The notes under the pieces are model-generated. The model saw only the letters and a list, made by a program, of their open reading frames with translations, had not been told where the DNA came from and searched no databases. From contig NZ_MSPQ01000005.1 of assembly GCF_001936475.1 (NCBI RefSeq), positions 124,001-188,000 of the forward strand: DNA of 64,000 nucleotides. Reading direction: 5' to 3'. This DNA comes from Algoriphagus marinus. Lineage in GTDB: Bacteria; Bacteroidota; Bacteroidia; Cytophagales; Cyclobacteriaceae. The number at the start of each line of letters is the position of its first letter. Position 1 is the stretch's first letter. Of this stretch, positions 9,002-18,574 are shown piece by piece. The translations under genes were made by a program, and so were the position numbers.

Positions 9002-10423
9002 TTGAAGACTGAAATAATTGAAACTTCCGCTGATGGAAACAAGCTCCAAAAACTACAAGATTTTGACCTTAGTGGTGAAACTTCTTTGATAGAGATCCAT
9101 CCTTCCAAGGATTTTCAGACAATCACAGGTTTTGGGGGATCATTTACTGAATCCTCTGCTTATGTCTTAAGTCAATTAAGTCCAGAAAAACGAAGAGAAA
9201 TCATTGAGGCGTATTTTGGTGATTCCGGAGCCAAGTATTCCTTGACTCGAACACATATTAATTCCTGTGATTTTTCCTTGAGTCAATATTCCTATGCTCC
9301 AGTGCCGGGAGATATTCATTTGGAAAATTTTTCGATCGACAAAGATCGAGAAATACTTATCCCATTGATTAAGGACGCCATGACTATTTCCAGCGATGGA
9401 TTTAAACTTATTTCGTCGCCTTGGACAGCTCCCCCTTGGATGAAGGATAACCAAGACTGGATTGGTGGTAAATTGCTAAAGGAATACTATCCCACTTGGG
9501 CTTTGTTTTTCTTAAAATACTTAGCCTCTTACCAAGCTGAGGGTATTCCGATCTGGGGAATAACTGTTGAAAACGAACCCCATGGCAACGGAAATAATTG
9601 GGAGAGCATGCATTATTCACCTGAAGAGATGACCGAATTTGTGCAGCAACATCTAGGACCAACCCTCGAGAACAATGGTCATCAAGCGGTAAAAATTTTC
9701 GGTTATGATCAAAATAGAGCTGGTCTCAAAGATTGGGTCGACGTCATGTTTGCCACCAAGGAATCCTCAAAATACTTTGCCGGAACGGCCATTCACTGGT
9801 ATGAAAGCACTTATGAGGTATTCCCGGAAGCCTTGAACTATGCGCATGCTATCGCTCCTGATAAATACCTGATCCAAACCGAAGCCTGCGTGGATGCAGA
9901 AGTTCCAAAGTGGAAAGATGATGCTTGGTATTGGAGCAAAGAGGCTACCGATTGGGGCTGGGACTGGGCTCCTGAGGATCAAAAATTTTTACACCCAAAA
10001 TATGTCCCGACCTACCGCTATGCCCGGGATATGATTGGATGCTTGAATAATTGGGTGGATGGCTGGATTGATTGGAATATAGTACTGGATCGACAAGGCG
10101 GACCAAATTGGTTTAAAAACTGGTGTGTCGCACCAGTAATCGTAGACCCCGCTTTAGATGAAGTCTATTATACCCCGATTTATTACACCTTAGTCCATTT
10201 CAGCAAATACATCAGACCTGGAGCCAAAGTAATTGGGGTAGAAAAACAAGACGACACCTTATTGGTTACCGCAGCAAAAAACCCTGACCAATCCATTGCA
10301 GTGGTTATTTTAAACCAAGACATGGAAAAAAAAGTATTTGAATTGAAGCTTGGAGAAGAAAAACAAATGATTTCCATAAGTCCCCAAGCTATTCAAACCA
10401 TTTTGATCCGAACAAACTACTAA
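9002..10423 (+). CDS. GH30-family glycosyl hydrolase (glucosylceramidase/beta-1,6-glucanase type)
   Basis: A 473-residue retaining beta-glycosidase. The GH30 signature ITGFGGSFTESSAYVLSQL is at residues 41-59. The acid/base residue is E192 in GITVENEPHG, and the nucleophile is E294 in LIQTEACVDAE. The C-terminal 90 residues form the family's beta-sandwich. The start must be the TTG at 9002, because an in-frame TAG lies at 8978-8980 and no other start codon occurs between. There is no signal peptide. It is flanked by two GH17 genes on the same strand; a beta-1,6 or beta-1,3-linked glucan or oligosaccharide is a plausible substrate by context. Confidence 0.85.
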   Translation: MKTEIIETSADGNKLQKLQDFDLSGETSLIEIHPSKDFQTITGFGGSFTESSAYVLSQLSPEKRREIIEAYFGDSGAKYSLTRTHINSCDFSLSQYSYAPVPGDIHLENFSIDKDREILIPLIKDAMTISSDGFKLISSPWTAPPWMKDNQDWIGGKLLKEYYPTWALFFLKYLASYQAEGIPIWGITVENEPHGNGNNWESMHYSPEEMTEFVQQHLGPTLENNGHQAVKIFGYDQNRAGLKDWVDVMFATKESSKYFAGTAIHWYESTYEVFPEALNYAHAIAPDKYLIQTEACVDAEVPKWKDDAWYWSKEATDWGWDWAPEDQKFLHPKYVPTYRYARDMIGCLNNWVDGWIDWNIVLDRQGGPNWFKNWCVAPVIVDPALDEVYYTPIYYTLVHFSKYIRPGAKVIGVEKQDDTLLVTAAKNPDQSIAVVILNQDMEKKVFELKLGEEKQMISISPQAIQTILIRTNY

Positions 10424-10509
10424 TTCACAGTCTTTAAAAAAGATGAATAAATGGCTTGTAGCAAGCCGAGTCGAATTGTAATTTAAGCCCCATAATTAAT
10501 AACTATTTC

Positions 10510-11400
10510 ATGCCATCATTTAGACAAGAGCGATTTCTTTCTCTCGCTTCCTCAGACTTAACAGAAAAGCCGTTAGCAGATTTAAAAGAAATTTTAAAAC
10601 AACAATTGACCAGCGGTGTCCATGGTTTTTGCGCTAGCCCCTATTTGGAAGGCCAAAAACCAGGTGATCAACTTACCGAAGAACAAATCCGAAAAAGATT
10701 GGAGGTATTGAAGCCACATACCAAATGGATCCGGTCCTTTTCTACCACTGAAGGCAATGAGCTCATCCCAAAAGTCGCAAGAGAACTAGGTATCAAGACT
10801 ATGGTCGGTGCTTGGCTAGGGGATGATCCAGAGACCAACCGGAAAGAAGTAACTAATTTGATTGAATTAGTGAATCAAGGACTAGTTGATATCGCTGCTG
10901 TAGGCAATGAAGTACTCTACCGGGGAGATCTTACCGAGGCTGAGCTTCTTGAATACATTCATGAAGTAAAAAGTAAAATCCAAAAGGATGTGCCAGTAGG
11001 TTATGTAGACGCCTATTATGAATTTCATGATCATCCAGCTGTCGCTGATGCATGCGATTTAATTCTAGCCAATTGCTATCCTTTTTGGGAAGGTTGTCCA
11101 CTTGAGCACTCCCTACTCTACATGAAAGAAATGTTCAGAATCGCTACTGAGGCGGGCAAAGGAAAGCGAGTGATCATCACGGAAACAGGCTGGCCAGACC
11201 AAGGATCGAATTTACGTGGCGCAGAACCCTCAACTGAAAATGCCATCAAATATTTCATCAATGCCCAGCAATGGTCCATAGAGGATGGCATAGAGTTGTT
11301 TTATTTCTCTTCCTTCGACGAATCTTGGAAAGTAGGCAACGAAGGGGATGTTGGTGCTTTCTGGGGAGTTTGGGATAAGAATGAACAATTAAAATACTAG
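10510..11400 (+). CDS. second GH17-family glycosyl hydrolase
   Basis: A 296-residue TIM-barrel enzyme. Catalytic glutamates are E134 (AAVGNEVLYRGD) and E225 (VIITETGWPDQGS), the latter followed by the GW(P) typical of GH17. IRSFSTTEGNELIPKVARELG resembles the second strand and helix of the GH17 barrel. It is about 90 residues shorter than the first GH17 in the cluster and clearly different in sequence, so the two are not a recent duplication. No signal peptide is present. It lies 86 bases after the GH30 gene and probably belongs to the same transcript. Confidence 0.8.
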   Translation: MPSFRQERFLSLASSDLTEKPLADLKEILKQQLTSGVHGFCASPYLEGQKPGDQLTEEQIRKRLEVLKPHTKWIRSFSTTEGNELIPKVARELGIKTMVGAWLGDDPETNRKEVTNLIELVNQGLVDIAAVGNEVLYRGDLTEAELLEYIHEVKSKIQKDVPVGYVDAYYEFHDHPAVADACDLILANCYPFWEGCPLEHSLLYMKEMFRIATEAGKGKRVIITETGWPDQGSNLRGAEPSTENAIKYFINAQQWSIEDGIELFYFSSFDESWKVGNEGDVGAFWGVWDKNEQLKY

Positions 11401-11729
11401 ATCTCTAGAGTAGCTAATAAACGTAGCATCAAAAAAACCTAGGTATAAAGAAAGTCTTCAACCACTAGATTGCTTTTGGGGAAAACTTTGTGCCTAGGCT
11501 TTAATTTGCCTAAGATGAATTGGGACTTCATTAATTTATTTTTAGAAAGAAAGCCAGAAAGTCTATTTTTCATAAGCTTCAATATCCCAGAAATTGGTTC
11601 TAAAGCTCAAAACTCTTAAAATCAGAAAACAATCTATTGAACTCCTGAAAATCTCGTAAATCCTCAACGTTTTTTTGATCTAGCCTTTAGAATGGTTTAA
11701 TTTTAAACTCCAAATTAAATCCGCCTAAA
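11401..11729. other. gene-free stretch between the glucanase cluster and purN
   Basis: No open frame or RNA gene was recognised. It contains a few short repeats of a CCTAGG-centred sequence (around 11439, 11493 and 11508) that could form small hairpins. The purN promoter probably lies in its right half. Confidence 0.4.
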
Positions 11730-12287
11730 TTGAAAAGTCTAGCCATCCTTGCCTCCGGAAGTGGAAGTAATGCCGAAAAAATCATGGAGTATTTCAAAAA
11801 CTCTGAGAAAGCCAAAATCGCTTTAGTGGCTTCCAATAAAGCAGATGCATTTGTTTTAGAGCGAGCGAAGAAATTTGAGGTCCCGACGTTTACTTTCTCC
11901 AAAAAAGAGCTTGAAGAGGGCTTTTTACTCAAAAAACTCCAGGCTGAAAAGATCGATTGGGTAATCTTAGCAGGCTTCCTTTTAAAGATTCCAGCAGAAC
12001 TTATTCGGGCATTTCCAGACCAAATGGTTAATATTCATCCTGCTTTACTTCCAAAATACGGAGGAAAGGGAATGTACGGAGCTCATGTGCATGAAGCTGT
12101 TAAGGCAGCCGGAGACACCGAAACAGGAGTTACAATTCATCTTGTCAATGAACACTACGACGAAGGAAAAATCATTTTTCAAGCAGCTACTTCTGTAGAA
12201 GAATCAGACAGTCCAGAAGATATTGCAAGCAAAGTTCATGCACTCGAGCATCGCTATTTTCCGGAAGTGATCGAGAGCTTGCTTTGA
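11730..12287 (+). CDS. purN: phosphoribosylglycinamide formyltransferase (GART)
   Basis: A 185-residue enzyme transferring a formyl group from 10-formyl-THF to GAR in purine synthesis. The N-terminal LAILASGSGSNAEKI binds the phosphoribosyl group. The catalytic residues are N101 and H103 in NIHPALLPKYGGKGMYG and D144 in NEHYDEGKIIFQ, in the canonical order. The start is the TTG at 11730; no ATG fits the conserved N-terminus. Length is normal for the monofunctional enzyme. A degenerate copy of its last 48 codons lies at 7264-7419, on the other side of the three glycosidase genes. purH is 2 kb downstream, separated by two leftward genes. Confidence 0.96.
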   Translation: MKSLAILASGSGSNAEKIMEYFKNSEKAKIALVASNKADAFVLERAKKFEVPTFTFSKKELEEGFLLKKLQAEKIDWVILAGFLLKIPAELIRAFPDQMVNIHPALLPKYGGKGMYGAHVHEAVKAAGDTETGVTIHLVNEHYDEGKIIFQAATSVEESDSPEDIASKVHALEHRYFPEVIESLL

Positions 12288-12416
12288 AAACCCCATTATT
12301 AAAAAGCCGGATTTCTTTCAATAAAAAAGATTTTTGGTTCTTCGTAAACACAAAAAAACACTCAAAAAAGTCTGGTAGGAGAGTAATTTGAATGTTTTTT
12401 GAGAAACTTATTAGTT

Positions 12417-12803
12417 TTATCCTTTAGTCTTTTCAATCATATGATTGATCACTTGGGTGTGTTCATGCTGCGGACTAAACATTACTATCTCGGAATCCTT
12501 ATTAACTTTTACATTATGCCCGGGAGGCCAGTAAAACAGCTCATTTGAATACACATCCTCTTTAGTGCCTGCTGCATCAGTAGTAGTAAGATGACCACTC
12601 AAAAGAAAACCCCAATGAGGGCACTGACATTGATCCCCCTCAAGTCCCATAAATAAGGGCGTTGTGTCCACACCTGAGGAAAGGCTAAAATACTCTCCAC
12701 TAATCTTACCTAATCCAGTGGCGTCGCCAAAATTAGTCTTCTGTCGGATAACTGCTCCTGGAATCTCCATTTTAACTTCAATGTCGTCTTTTGCAATTTT
12801 CAT
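12417..12803 (-). CDS. small cupin-like protein
   Basis: A 128-residue soluble protein predicted to adopt a cupin fold. The pattern CPHWGFLLSGHLTTTD followed by ELFYWPPGHNVKV looks like the two conserved cupin motifs, with PPGH replacing the usual second metal-binding block. The histidines H83, H91 and H106 or so could coordinate a metal, though the consensus is incomplete. A QCQCPHWG segment provides two cysteines near the first motif. The function and ligand are unknown. It stands alone, convergent with purN. Confidence 0.6.
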   Translation of the reverse strand: MKIAKDDIEVKMEIPGAVIRQKTNFGDATGLGKISGEYFSLSSGVDTTPLFMGLEGDQCQCPHWGFLLSGHLTTTDAAGTKEDVYSNELFYWPPGHNVKVNKDSEIVMFSPQHEHTQVINHMIEKTKG

Positions 12804-13184
12804 AATTGTGTGATTTAAGTGATTCGGATAAGATCATCCTAAAGTTAGACTTGCTTTTTTTGTTACCGTTATTTTGGAAATCGTTTATAAGAAATCTAAC
12901 CTTTTTTGTAAGTATTTATAAGATAGCGCTTTATTAATAGCTTTTACGACAAAATGCATGATAGCTTCCAAATCAACAAAGACAATATTTAGAGAAAAGG
13001 ATTAATTGAAATAGGTCATGATAGTAAAAGAGATTGTTTTTCAAACAATCCGCTTTATCAATTACTACTCGAAAAATCGAACTACAAATGATTTCGATAG
13101 CAGAGAAATAAACTAGTGATAATTGAAATGGGGTTAACTTTTAGGACAAATAGGTGGAATGTTGTGCCCAAAAAATTCTCCAGT
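12804..13184. other. AT-rich intergenic region
   Basis: No gene, tRNA or repeat was recognised in this 381-bp stretch between two leftward genes. It must hold the promoter of the cupin gene. On the minus strand, TAACTTTAG at about 12839-12847 is close to a -7 TAnnTTTG box but lacks a clear -33 partner. Confidence 0.4.
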
Positions 13185-13943
13185 CTAAATATTAATCCCA
13201 AATCCATGCATTAGGACTAACCTCAATCCAACATAAATCACCAGAATAGCGGTAAGCCCGCCCAAAAATCTAAGGTTAAATTTCTTGCTAGAATAGTAGG
13301 AACCAATACCTCCTCCTAAGACCACTGCGAGCACCAATTTCCAAATCAGATTCACATCAACTTCGAAAGTACCGGCAACCGTCAATCCTATCAACCCTGA
13401 AATCGAGTTGACAAGGATAAAAACCGAGGCTAATGAAGCTACAGTTCGAGGATTTGCCCAATTCAGGAGATTCAAAGTAGGACTTAGAAAAATCCCTCCT
13501 CCAATACCTGAAACTCCCGCCAGAAACCCAACACCTCCTCCCAAACTCAGCTTTTTGACCAAACCAAATTCCTGAGATTCAAGTTTTGCCTGAATGTATC
13601 TAACCATCATTGCTACCCCGGAAAGGATCAATGAAGCTCCCAAAATCAAGAAGAATACTTCCTGAGAAAGCCTTAACTGAGCGCCGAAATAAGCCAATGG
13701 AATACTTGAAACCAGAAATGGCCAAAAGAGCTTGAAGTCAAACACTTTGTTCCTCACAAAAATGATGGTTCCAATTGAGACCACACAAATATTCAAAACC
13801 AATGCTGTAGAGCGTATTTCATAAAAATTAGTCAGAAATAAACTCATAATTGCCAGATAGCTGGAGCCTCCTCCGAAGCCAACCGAACTATAGAACAAAG
13901 CGATGATGAAAAAGATAAATGGTAAATATTCTATAGTAATCAT
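13185..13943 (-). CDS. TauE/SafE-type sulfite/organosulfur exporter
   Basis: A 252-residue integral membrane protein with about eight hydrophobic segments and the internal repeat typical of TauE/SafE transporters. The repeat motifs are visible as YSSVGFGGGSSYLAIM near the N-terminus and GVGFLAGVSGIGGGIFLSPTL near the middle. Members move sulfite, sulfonates or related anions across the inner membrane. No substrate is implied by the neighbours: a cupin on one side and purH, divergent, on the other. Confidence 0.85.
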   Translation of the reverse strand: MITIEYLPFIFFIIALFYSSVGFGGGSSYLAIMSLFLTNFYEIRSTALVLNICVVSIGTIIFVRNKVFDFKLFWPFLVSSIPLAYFGAQLRLSQEVFFLILGASLILSGVAMMVRYIQAKLESQEFGLVKKLSLGGGVGFLAGVSGIGGGIFLSPTLNLLNWANPRTVASLASVFILVNSISGLIGLTVAGTFEVDVNLIWKLVLAVVLGGGIGSYYSSKKFNLRFLGGLTAILVIYVGLRLVLMHGFGINI

Positions 13944-14233
13944 TCAATTATTTGTAGCTGGATGACAGGCTTTTCAAGTAGGGAATTTTAGACTTGAATT
14001 TGACTATTTTTTATTGATCTACCAACGCTGACTCAGAAGATGTAAGAGCAATCAATTATAAAATTTATTGATTGACAGCAATAGTTGAGTGCATTTTTAG
14101 AAATTAAGAAGTCTAAAAAAAGAATTAATCATTGTATTTATTCTGCCGAAACTTCAGCGTTTAAAAAAATTATTCATTTCTTGAATTCCTCACTTCAATT
14201 CAGGATTCAGAGTTCCCTTCCAAGGTTTTTTCC

Positions 14234-14241
14234 TACCTTTG
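14234..14241 (+). promoter_or_regulatory. candidate -7 promoter box for purH
   Basis: TACCTTTG matches the Bacteroidota -7 consensus TAnnTTTG exactly and lies 36 bases before the purH start codon. The -33 TTG is not obvious at the expected distance. The remainder of the 333-bp gap (13944-14276) shows no gene. Confidence 0.55.
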
Positions 14242-14276
14242 CGCTTTCCTAAGTTTTCAAACCAAACCATTCCCAA

Positions 14277-15803
14277 ATGGCGCTCAAAAAAATAGAATCA
14301 GCCCTAATTTCAGTCTTTTATAAGGACAATCTTGAACCCATCATCGCCCTTCTAAAGAAGCACGGAGTGAAAATATATTCCACCGGAGGCACACAGAAAT
14401 TCATTGAGGAGCAAGGCGCAGAAGTAATCCGTGTCGAAGACTTGACCAGCTATCCATCTATTTTTGGAGGCCGGGTGAAAACCCTGCATCCAAAAGTTTT
14501 CGGAGGTATTCTATACCGAAGAGAAAATGAAGGAGATCTAGCTCAGGCAGCTGAATTTGAAATTCCAGCTATTGATTTGGTAATCGTTGATTTATACCCT
14601 TTTGAAGAAACAGTCGCATCAGGAGCCTCTGAAGCTGATATCATTGAGAAAATTGACATCGGAGGAATTTCATTGATCCGGGCTGCAGCAAAGAATTTCA
14701 AAGATGTAACTATCATAGCCTCCAAAGATCAATACACTGAATTGGAAGCAAAACTGACTGCTCAAGATGGACAAACTACATTGGAAGACCGTCGGTATTT
14801 TGCAGCCCAGGCATTCCAGGTTTCTTCACATTACGACACTCATATTTTCAATTACTTCAACCAAACTGAAAATATCCCGGCCTTGAAAGTTTCAGAGACA
14901 AAAGCCAAAGCGTTGAGATATGGAGAAAACCCGCATCAGTCAGCGCATTTCTATGGTGACATGGAAGCACTTTTTGATCAGTTGAATGGCAAAGAACTTT
15001 CTTACAACAACTTGGTCGATGTGGATGCTGCCGTTAATCTGATCGCAGAATTCAAAGGAGAAACTGCTTTTGCAATCTTGAAACATACCAATGCTTGTGG
15101 AGTGGCTTTGGCTCCAACTGTAAAAGAAGCCTATCAAAAAGCTTTCGCAGCAGATACCACTTCCGCTTTTGGAGGAGTATTGGTGACCAACCAAACTGTC
15201 GATAAGGACGCTGCAGAAGAAATGCATTCCCTGTTCTTCGAAGTATTGATTGCTCCTGCATTTACGGATGAGGCCTTGGAGGTTTTGATGAAAAAGAAAA
15301 ACAGAATCCTTTTGGTTCAGAAAATGGATCTTCCTGGTACCAAAATGATGAAAACACTTTTAAATGGTGTAATCGAGCAAGACAAAGATTTGGTAACAGA
15401 AACCAAAGCAGATTTCACCGTTGCAACCAAAAAGGCGCCAACTGAAGAAGAGCAAGACGCTTTAGTTTTCGCAGCAAAAATCTGTAAACACACTAAATCC
15501 AATACCATCATACTTTCCAATTCCAATCAGCTATTCTCAAGCGGAGTAGGTCAAACTTCGAGAGTGGATGCACTTCGTCAGGCAATCGAAAAAGCTAAGG
15601 CTTTTGGCTTTGATTTGAATGGAGCAGTAATGGCATCGGATGCCTTCTTCCCTTTCCCTGATTGTGTGGAAATTGCCGGTGAAGCAGGAATCACAGCGGT
15701 AGTTCAGCCAGGCGGATCGATCAAAGATCAGGATAGCATTGATTATTGTGATGCGCATGGCATGGCAATGGTAATGACGGGTGTTCGTCATTTCAAACAT
15801 TAA
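14277..15803 (+). CDS. purH: bifunctional AICAR transformylase / IMP cyclohydrolase
   Basis: A 508-residue bifunctional enzyme for the last two steps of IMP synthesis. The N-terminal cyclohydrolase (MGS-like) domain shows ALISVFYKDNLEPI, IYSTGGTQKFIEEQG, GGRVKTLHPKVFGGILYRR and IDIGGISLIRAAAKN. The transformylase domain contains LRYGENPHQSAHFYG, ILKHTNACGVALA, TSAFGGV and the C-terminal VQPGGSIKDQDSIDYCD and GVRHFKH. All are expected for a full-length, active enzyme. It has its own promoter box and terminator. Confidence 0.97.
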   Translation: MALKKIESALISVFYKDNLEPIIALLKKHGVKIYSTGGTQKFIEEQGAEVIRVEDLTSYPSIFGGRVKTLHPKVFGGILYRRENEGDLAQAAEFEIPAIDLVIVDLYPFEETVASGASEADIIEKIDIGGISLIRAAAKNFKDVTIIASKDQYTELEAKLTAQDGQTTLEDRRYFAAQAFQVSSHYDTHIFNYFNQTENIPALKVSETKAKALRYGENPHQSAHFYGDMEALFDQLNGKELSYNNLVDVDAAVNLIAEFKGETAFAILKHTNACGVALAPTVKEAYQKAFAADTTSAFGGVLVTNQTVDKDAAEEMHSLFFEVLIAPAFTDEALEVLMKKKNRILLVQKMDLPGTKMMKTLLNGVIEQDKDLVTETKADFTVATKKAPTEEEQDALVFAAKICKHTKSNTIILSNSNQLFSSGVGQTSRVDALRQAIEKAKAFGFDLNGAVMASDAFFPFPDCVEIAGEAGITAVVQPGGSIKDQDSIDYCDAHGMAMVMTGVRHFKH

Positions 15804-15835
15804 TCTTTGACAAACCATAGGTTTTCAGAAGTAAG

Positions 15836-15871
15836 GCCTTTGAGATTTTCTTTATCTCAAAGGCTTTTTTT
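15836..15871 (+). terminator. rho-independent terminator of purH
   Basis: An 11-bp perfect stem, GCCTTTGAGAT/ATCTCAAAGGC, with a 7-base loop is followed by seven Ts. It lies 33 bases after the purH stop. Confidence 0.9.
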
Positions 15872-16019
15872 CATTTAATAAATAGTGGTTTCTTTCAAAA
15901 ATCACCGCTCTTCCAAACTCACCTTTCATTTACCCACTCGAATCCCCTATTTTGCAGTGCGAATCAAATTCGGATAGAATCCGTACTTGGTTTTCTGTAT
16001 TTCGTACTTCATACATCCT

Positions 16020-17510
16020 ATGAAATCACATCAACTCAAACTATACAACACTCTTTCCAGATCGAAAGAAGATTTTAAAGCTATCAAACCCCCATTTGTA
16101 GGTCTATATGTCTGCGGACCAACTGTCTATGGAGATGCTCACCTTGGTCATGCGAGACCTGCCATCACTTTTGACACTGTCAACCGCTACCTGACTTACT
16201 TGGGATACAAAGTTCGATATGTCCGAAATATCACCGATGTAGGTCACTTGCAGGGAGATGCTGATGAAGGAGAGGATAAGATTGCCAAAAAAGCAAAGCT
16301 TGAGCAATTGGAACCGATGGAGATTGCACAGCAATACACAGACTCCTATCATCGGGATATGGCTTTATTGAATACCTGGAAACCCAATATTGAACCTCGT
16401 GCGACGGGACACATCCCCGAGCAAATCGAATTGGTAGAATCAATTCTGAAGGAAGGTTTGGCATATGAGGTAAACGGTTCGGTGTATTTCGACACGCTGA
16501 AGTACAACGAGATCACACCATATGGAAGACTTTCAGGTAGAGTAATCGATGAGTTGATGAGCGGAAGTCGTGATCTTGACGGTCAAAGCGAAAAGCGCAA
16601 TTCTGTGGATTTTGCCCTCTGGAAGAATGCGGCCCCCGAGCATCTGATGAAATGGAATTCCCCTTGGGGAGTAGGTTTTCCAGGTTGGCACTTGGAGTGT
16701 ACCGCTATGAGTTCAAAATACCTCGGAACTCAATTCGATATTCACGGTGGTGGAATGGACTTGATGTTTCCACATCATGAATGTGAGATCGCTCAGGGTA
16801 ATGCCTGCAATCATAAAGATCCCGCGAACTATTGGATGCACAATAATATGATCACCATCAATGGTCAGAAGATGGGTAAATCGCTCGGTAACTTTATCAC
16901 CTTGCAGGAGCTCTTTACCGGAAACCATAAATTATTGGAGCAGGCCTATAACCCGATGACGATTCGTTATTTTATCTTGACAGCCCACTATCGCTCCACC
17001 TTGGATTTTTCCAATGATGCACTTCAAGCTGCGCAAAAAGGTTATAAAAAACTGATCAATGGACTTCGAATCGCTAAAATGCTCTTTTTTGATGAAGCGG
17101 ATGCAGCGATAGATGAAGAGCAAGTGAAGCAAGTAGAAAACAGCATTGCCGCAGCTTTTCGCGCCATGGATGATGATTTCAACACTGCTCAGGCGATTGG
17201 ACATTTATTTAATTTACTAAAGAAAATAAATTCAATCTATACTGGACAGCTTTCTGCCGGAGTTTTCGGAAAGGAGGTTTTCGACAAGTTAGTAGGGACC
17301 TATATCCAGTTTGTTGAAGATATTTTAGGACTGACTGAGGAAAAATCCGATTCGCAAAATGGCATGATAAACTTGATGCTAAAGCTTTATCACGAGGCTA
17401 AAACTGCACGAGATTATGCAAAAGTAGACGAGATCAGAGCTGGATTAAAGGATTTGGGTTTTGTAGTCAAAGACATGAAAGATAAAATTGACTGGGCATA
17501 TGAAGAATAG
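16020..17510 (+). CDS. cysS: cysteinyl-tRNA synthetase
   Basis: A class I aminoacyl-tRNA synthetase of 496 residues counted from the ATG at 16020 ([12 protein letters not shown]), which fits the family N-terminus better than the in-frame start at 15987. C32 in [10 protein letters not shown] is the first zinc ligand, HLGH at 41-44 is the HIGH motif, HLECTAMSS supplies the second zinc cysteine, and KMGKSLGN near residue 284 is the KMSKS-equivalent loop. The C-terminal helical and DALR-like regions are present. The stop overlaps the start of the M28/QC lipoprotein by 11 bases. Confidence 0.97.
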   Translation: MKSHQLKLYNTLSRSKEDFKAIKPPFVGLYVCGPTVYGDAHLGHARPAITFDTVNRYLTYLGYKVRYVRNITDVGHLQGDADEGEDKIAKKAKLEQLEPMEIAQQYTDSYHRDMALLNTWKPNIEPRATGHIPEQIELVESILKEGLAYEVNGSVYFDTLKYNEITPYGRLSGRVIDELMSGSRDLDGQSEKRNSVDFALWKNAAPEHLMKWNSPWGVGFPGWHLECTAMSSKYLGTQFDIHGGGMDLMFPHHECEIAQGNACNHKDPANYWMHNNMITINGQKMGKSLGNFITLQELFTGNHKLLEQAYNPMTIRYFILTAHYRSTLDFSNDALQAAQKGYKKLINGLRIAKMLFFDEADAAIDEEQVKQVENSIAAAFRAMDDDFNTAQAIGHLFNLLKKINSIYTGQLSAGVFGKEVFDKLVGTYIQFVEDILGLTEEKSDSQNGMINLMLKLYHEAKTARDYAKVDEIRAGLKDLGFVVKDMKDKIDWAYEE

Positions 17511-18480
17511 AATTTGGATCCTTGGACTTTTGCTTTTGGTAATAGCTTGTAGCTCGCCTGAGAAAAAAGCTGAGTCGGTAATTGATACACCAATTGCCAA
17601 ACCCTATCCGAAATTCAATCCGGATTCTGCTTATGCCTTTATCCAAAAACAAGTGGACTTTGGACCAAGAGTTCCTGAAACTCCAGCTCATGCTGCTACA
17701 AAAGATTGGCTTATCCAAAAATTTGAAGAATACAGTTTTAGCGTCCAAACACAGGATTTCGAAGCTAAAACATATGATGGTTTGACTTGGGATCTCAGTA
17801 ATATCATTGCTTCTTATAAACCTCAAGCCACCAAGCGTGTGCTCTTGGCGGCCCATTGGGACAGTAGAAGAATTGCTGATAAAGACACCGAACGAATAGA
17901 TGAACCTATCGATGGCGCAAATGATGGCGCTTCTGGTGTCGGTGTATTACTTGAAATCGCACGAACGATCGCGTCTCAGGGCTTGAAGCCGGATGTAGGT
18001 ATTGATATTATTCTTTTTGATGGGGAAGATGATGGGGAGCCTGAGCAAGCTTCGACTCGAGACAATTCCCAAATCTGGTGGTGTTTGGGATCACAGTATT
18101 GGTCCAAAAACAAGCATGTACCAAATTATTCTGCTTATTATGGAATTTTGGTCGACTTGGTGGGTGCTAAAGGAGCTCGTTTCTTTAGGGAAGGTTACTC
18201 CCGGCAATATGCTTCGGGCATTCTAAAAAAGGTTTGGGATAATGCTGCACAAATAGGCCAAGGAGATTTTTTTGTCAACAGAGATTCTCCGGATATTTTG
18301 GATGATCACGTTTTCGTGAATGCAAATGCAGGCATCCCTATGATTGATATTATTGAGTTTTCCCCGGATTATGGATTTGGTCATTATCACCATACACATG
18401 GGGATAATATGGAGGTAATTGACAGACGAACCTTGCAAGCGGTGGGAGAAACTGTTTTATTTACTATTTATCAGGAATAA
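17500..18480 (+). CDS. M28-family lipoprotein, glutaminyl-peptide cyclotransferase-like
   Basis: A 326-residue zinc hydrolase-fold protein. I use the ATG at 17500, which gives a lipoprotein signal ([10 protein letters not shown], lipobox C17), rather than the earlier TTG. Zinc-ligand motifs are AAHWDSR (H119), [11 protein letters not shown] (D142) and LFDGEDDGE (E176). The stretch WWCLGSQYW and the C-terminal [20 protein letters not shown], with a later histidine cluster ([10 protein letters not shown]), are typical of glutaminyl cyclases, which convert N-terminal glutamine to pyroglutamate on exported proteins. A plain aminopeptidase cannot be excluded. It is anchored on the periplasmic side. 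It is translationally linked to cysS by overlap. Confidence 0.8.
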   Translation: MKNRIWILGLLLLVIACSSPEKKAESVIDTPIAKPYPKFNPDSAYAFIQKQVDFGPRVPETPAHAATKDWLIQKFEEYSFSVQTQDFEAKTYDGLTWDLSNIIASYKPQATKRVLLAAHWDSRRIADKDTERIDEPIDGANDGASGVGVLLEIARTIASQGLKPDVGIDIILFDGEDDGEPEQASTRDNSQIWWCLGSQYWSKNKHVPNYSAYYGILVDLVGAKGARFFREGYSRQYASGILKKVWDNAAQIGQGDFFVNRDSPDILDDHVFVNANAGIPMIDIIEFSPDYGFGHYHHTHGDNMEVIDRRTLQAVGETVLFTIYQE

Positions 18481-18574
18481 TAGAATTTTCAACGTTTATT
18501 GCAATCTAAACAATGGAATACGATTGCAGTTTTTGAATATTCAATAATTCCCTCGATTTGTAAATGATTCTATC

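Noticed and set aside
14277..14350. Purine riboswitch upstream of purH
   Set aside because: No purine-aptamer three-way junction core could be recognised in 13944-14276.
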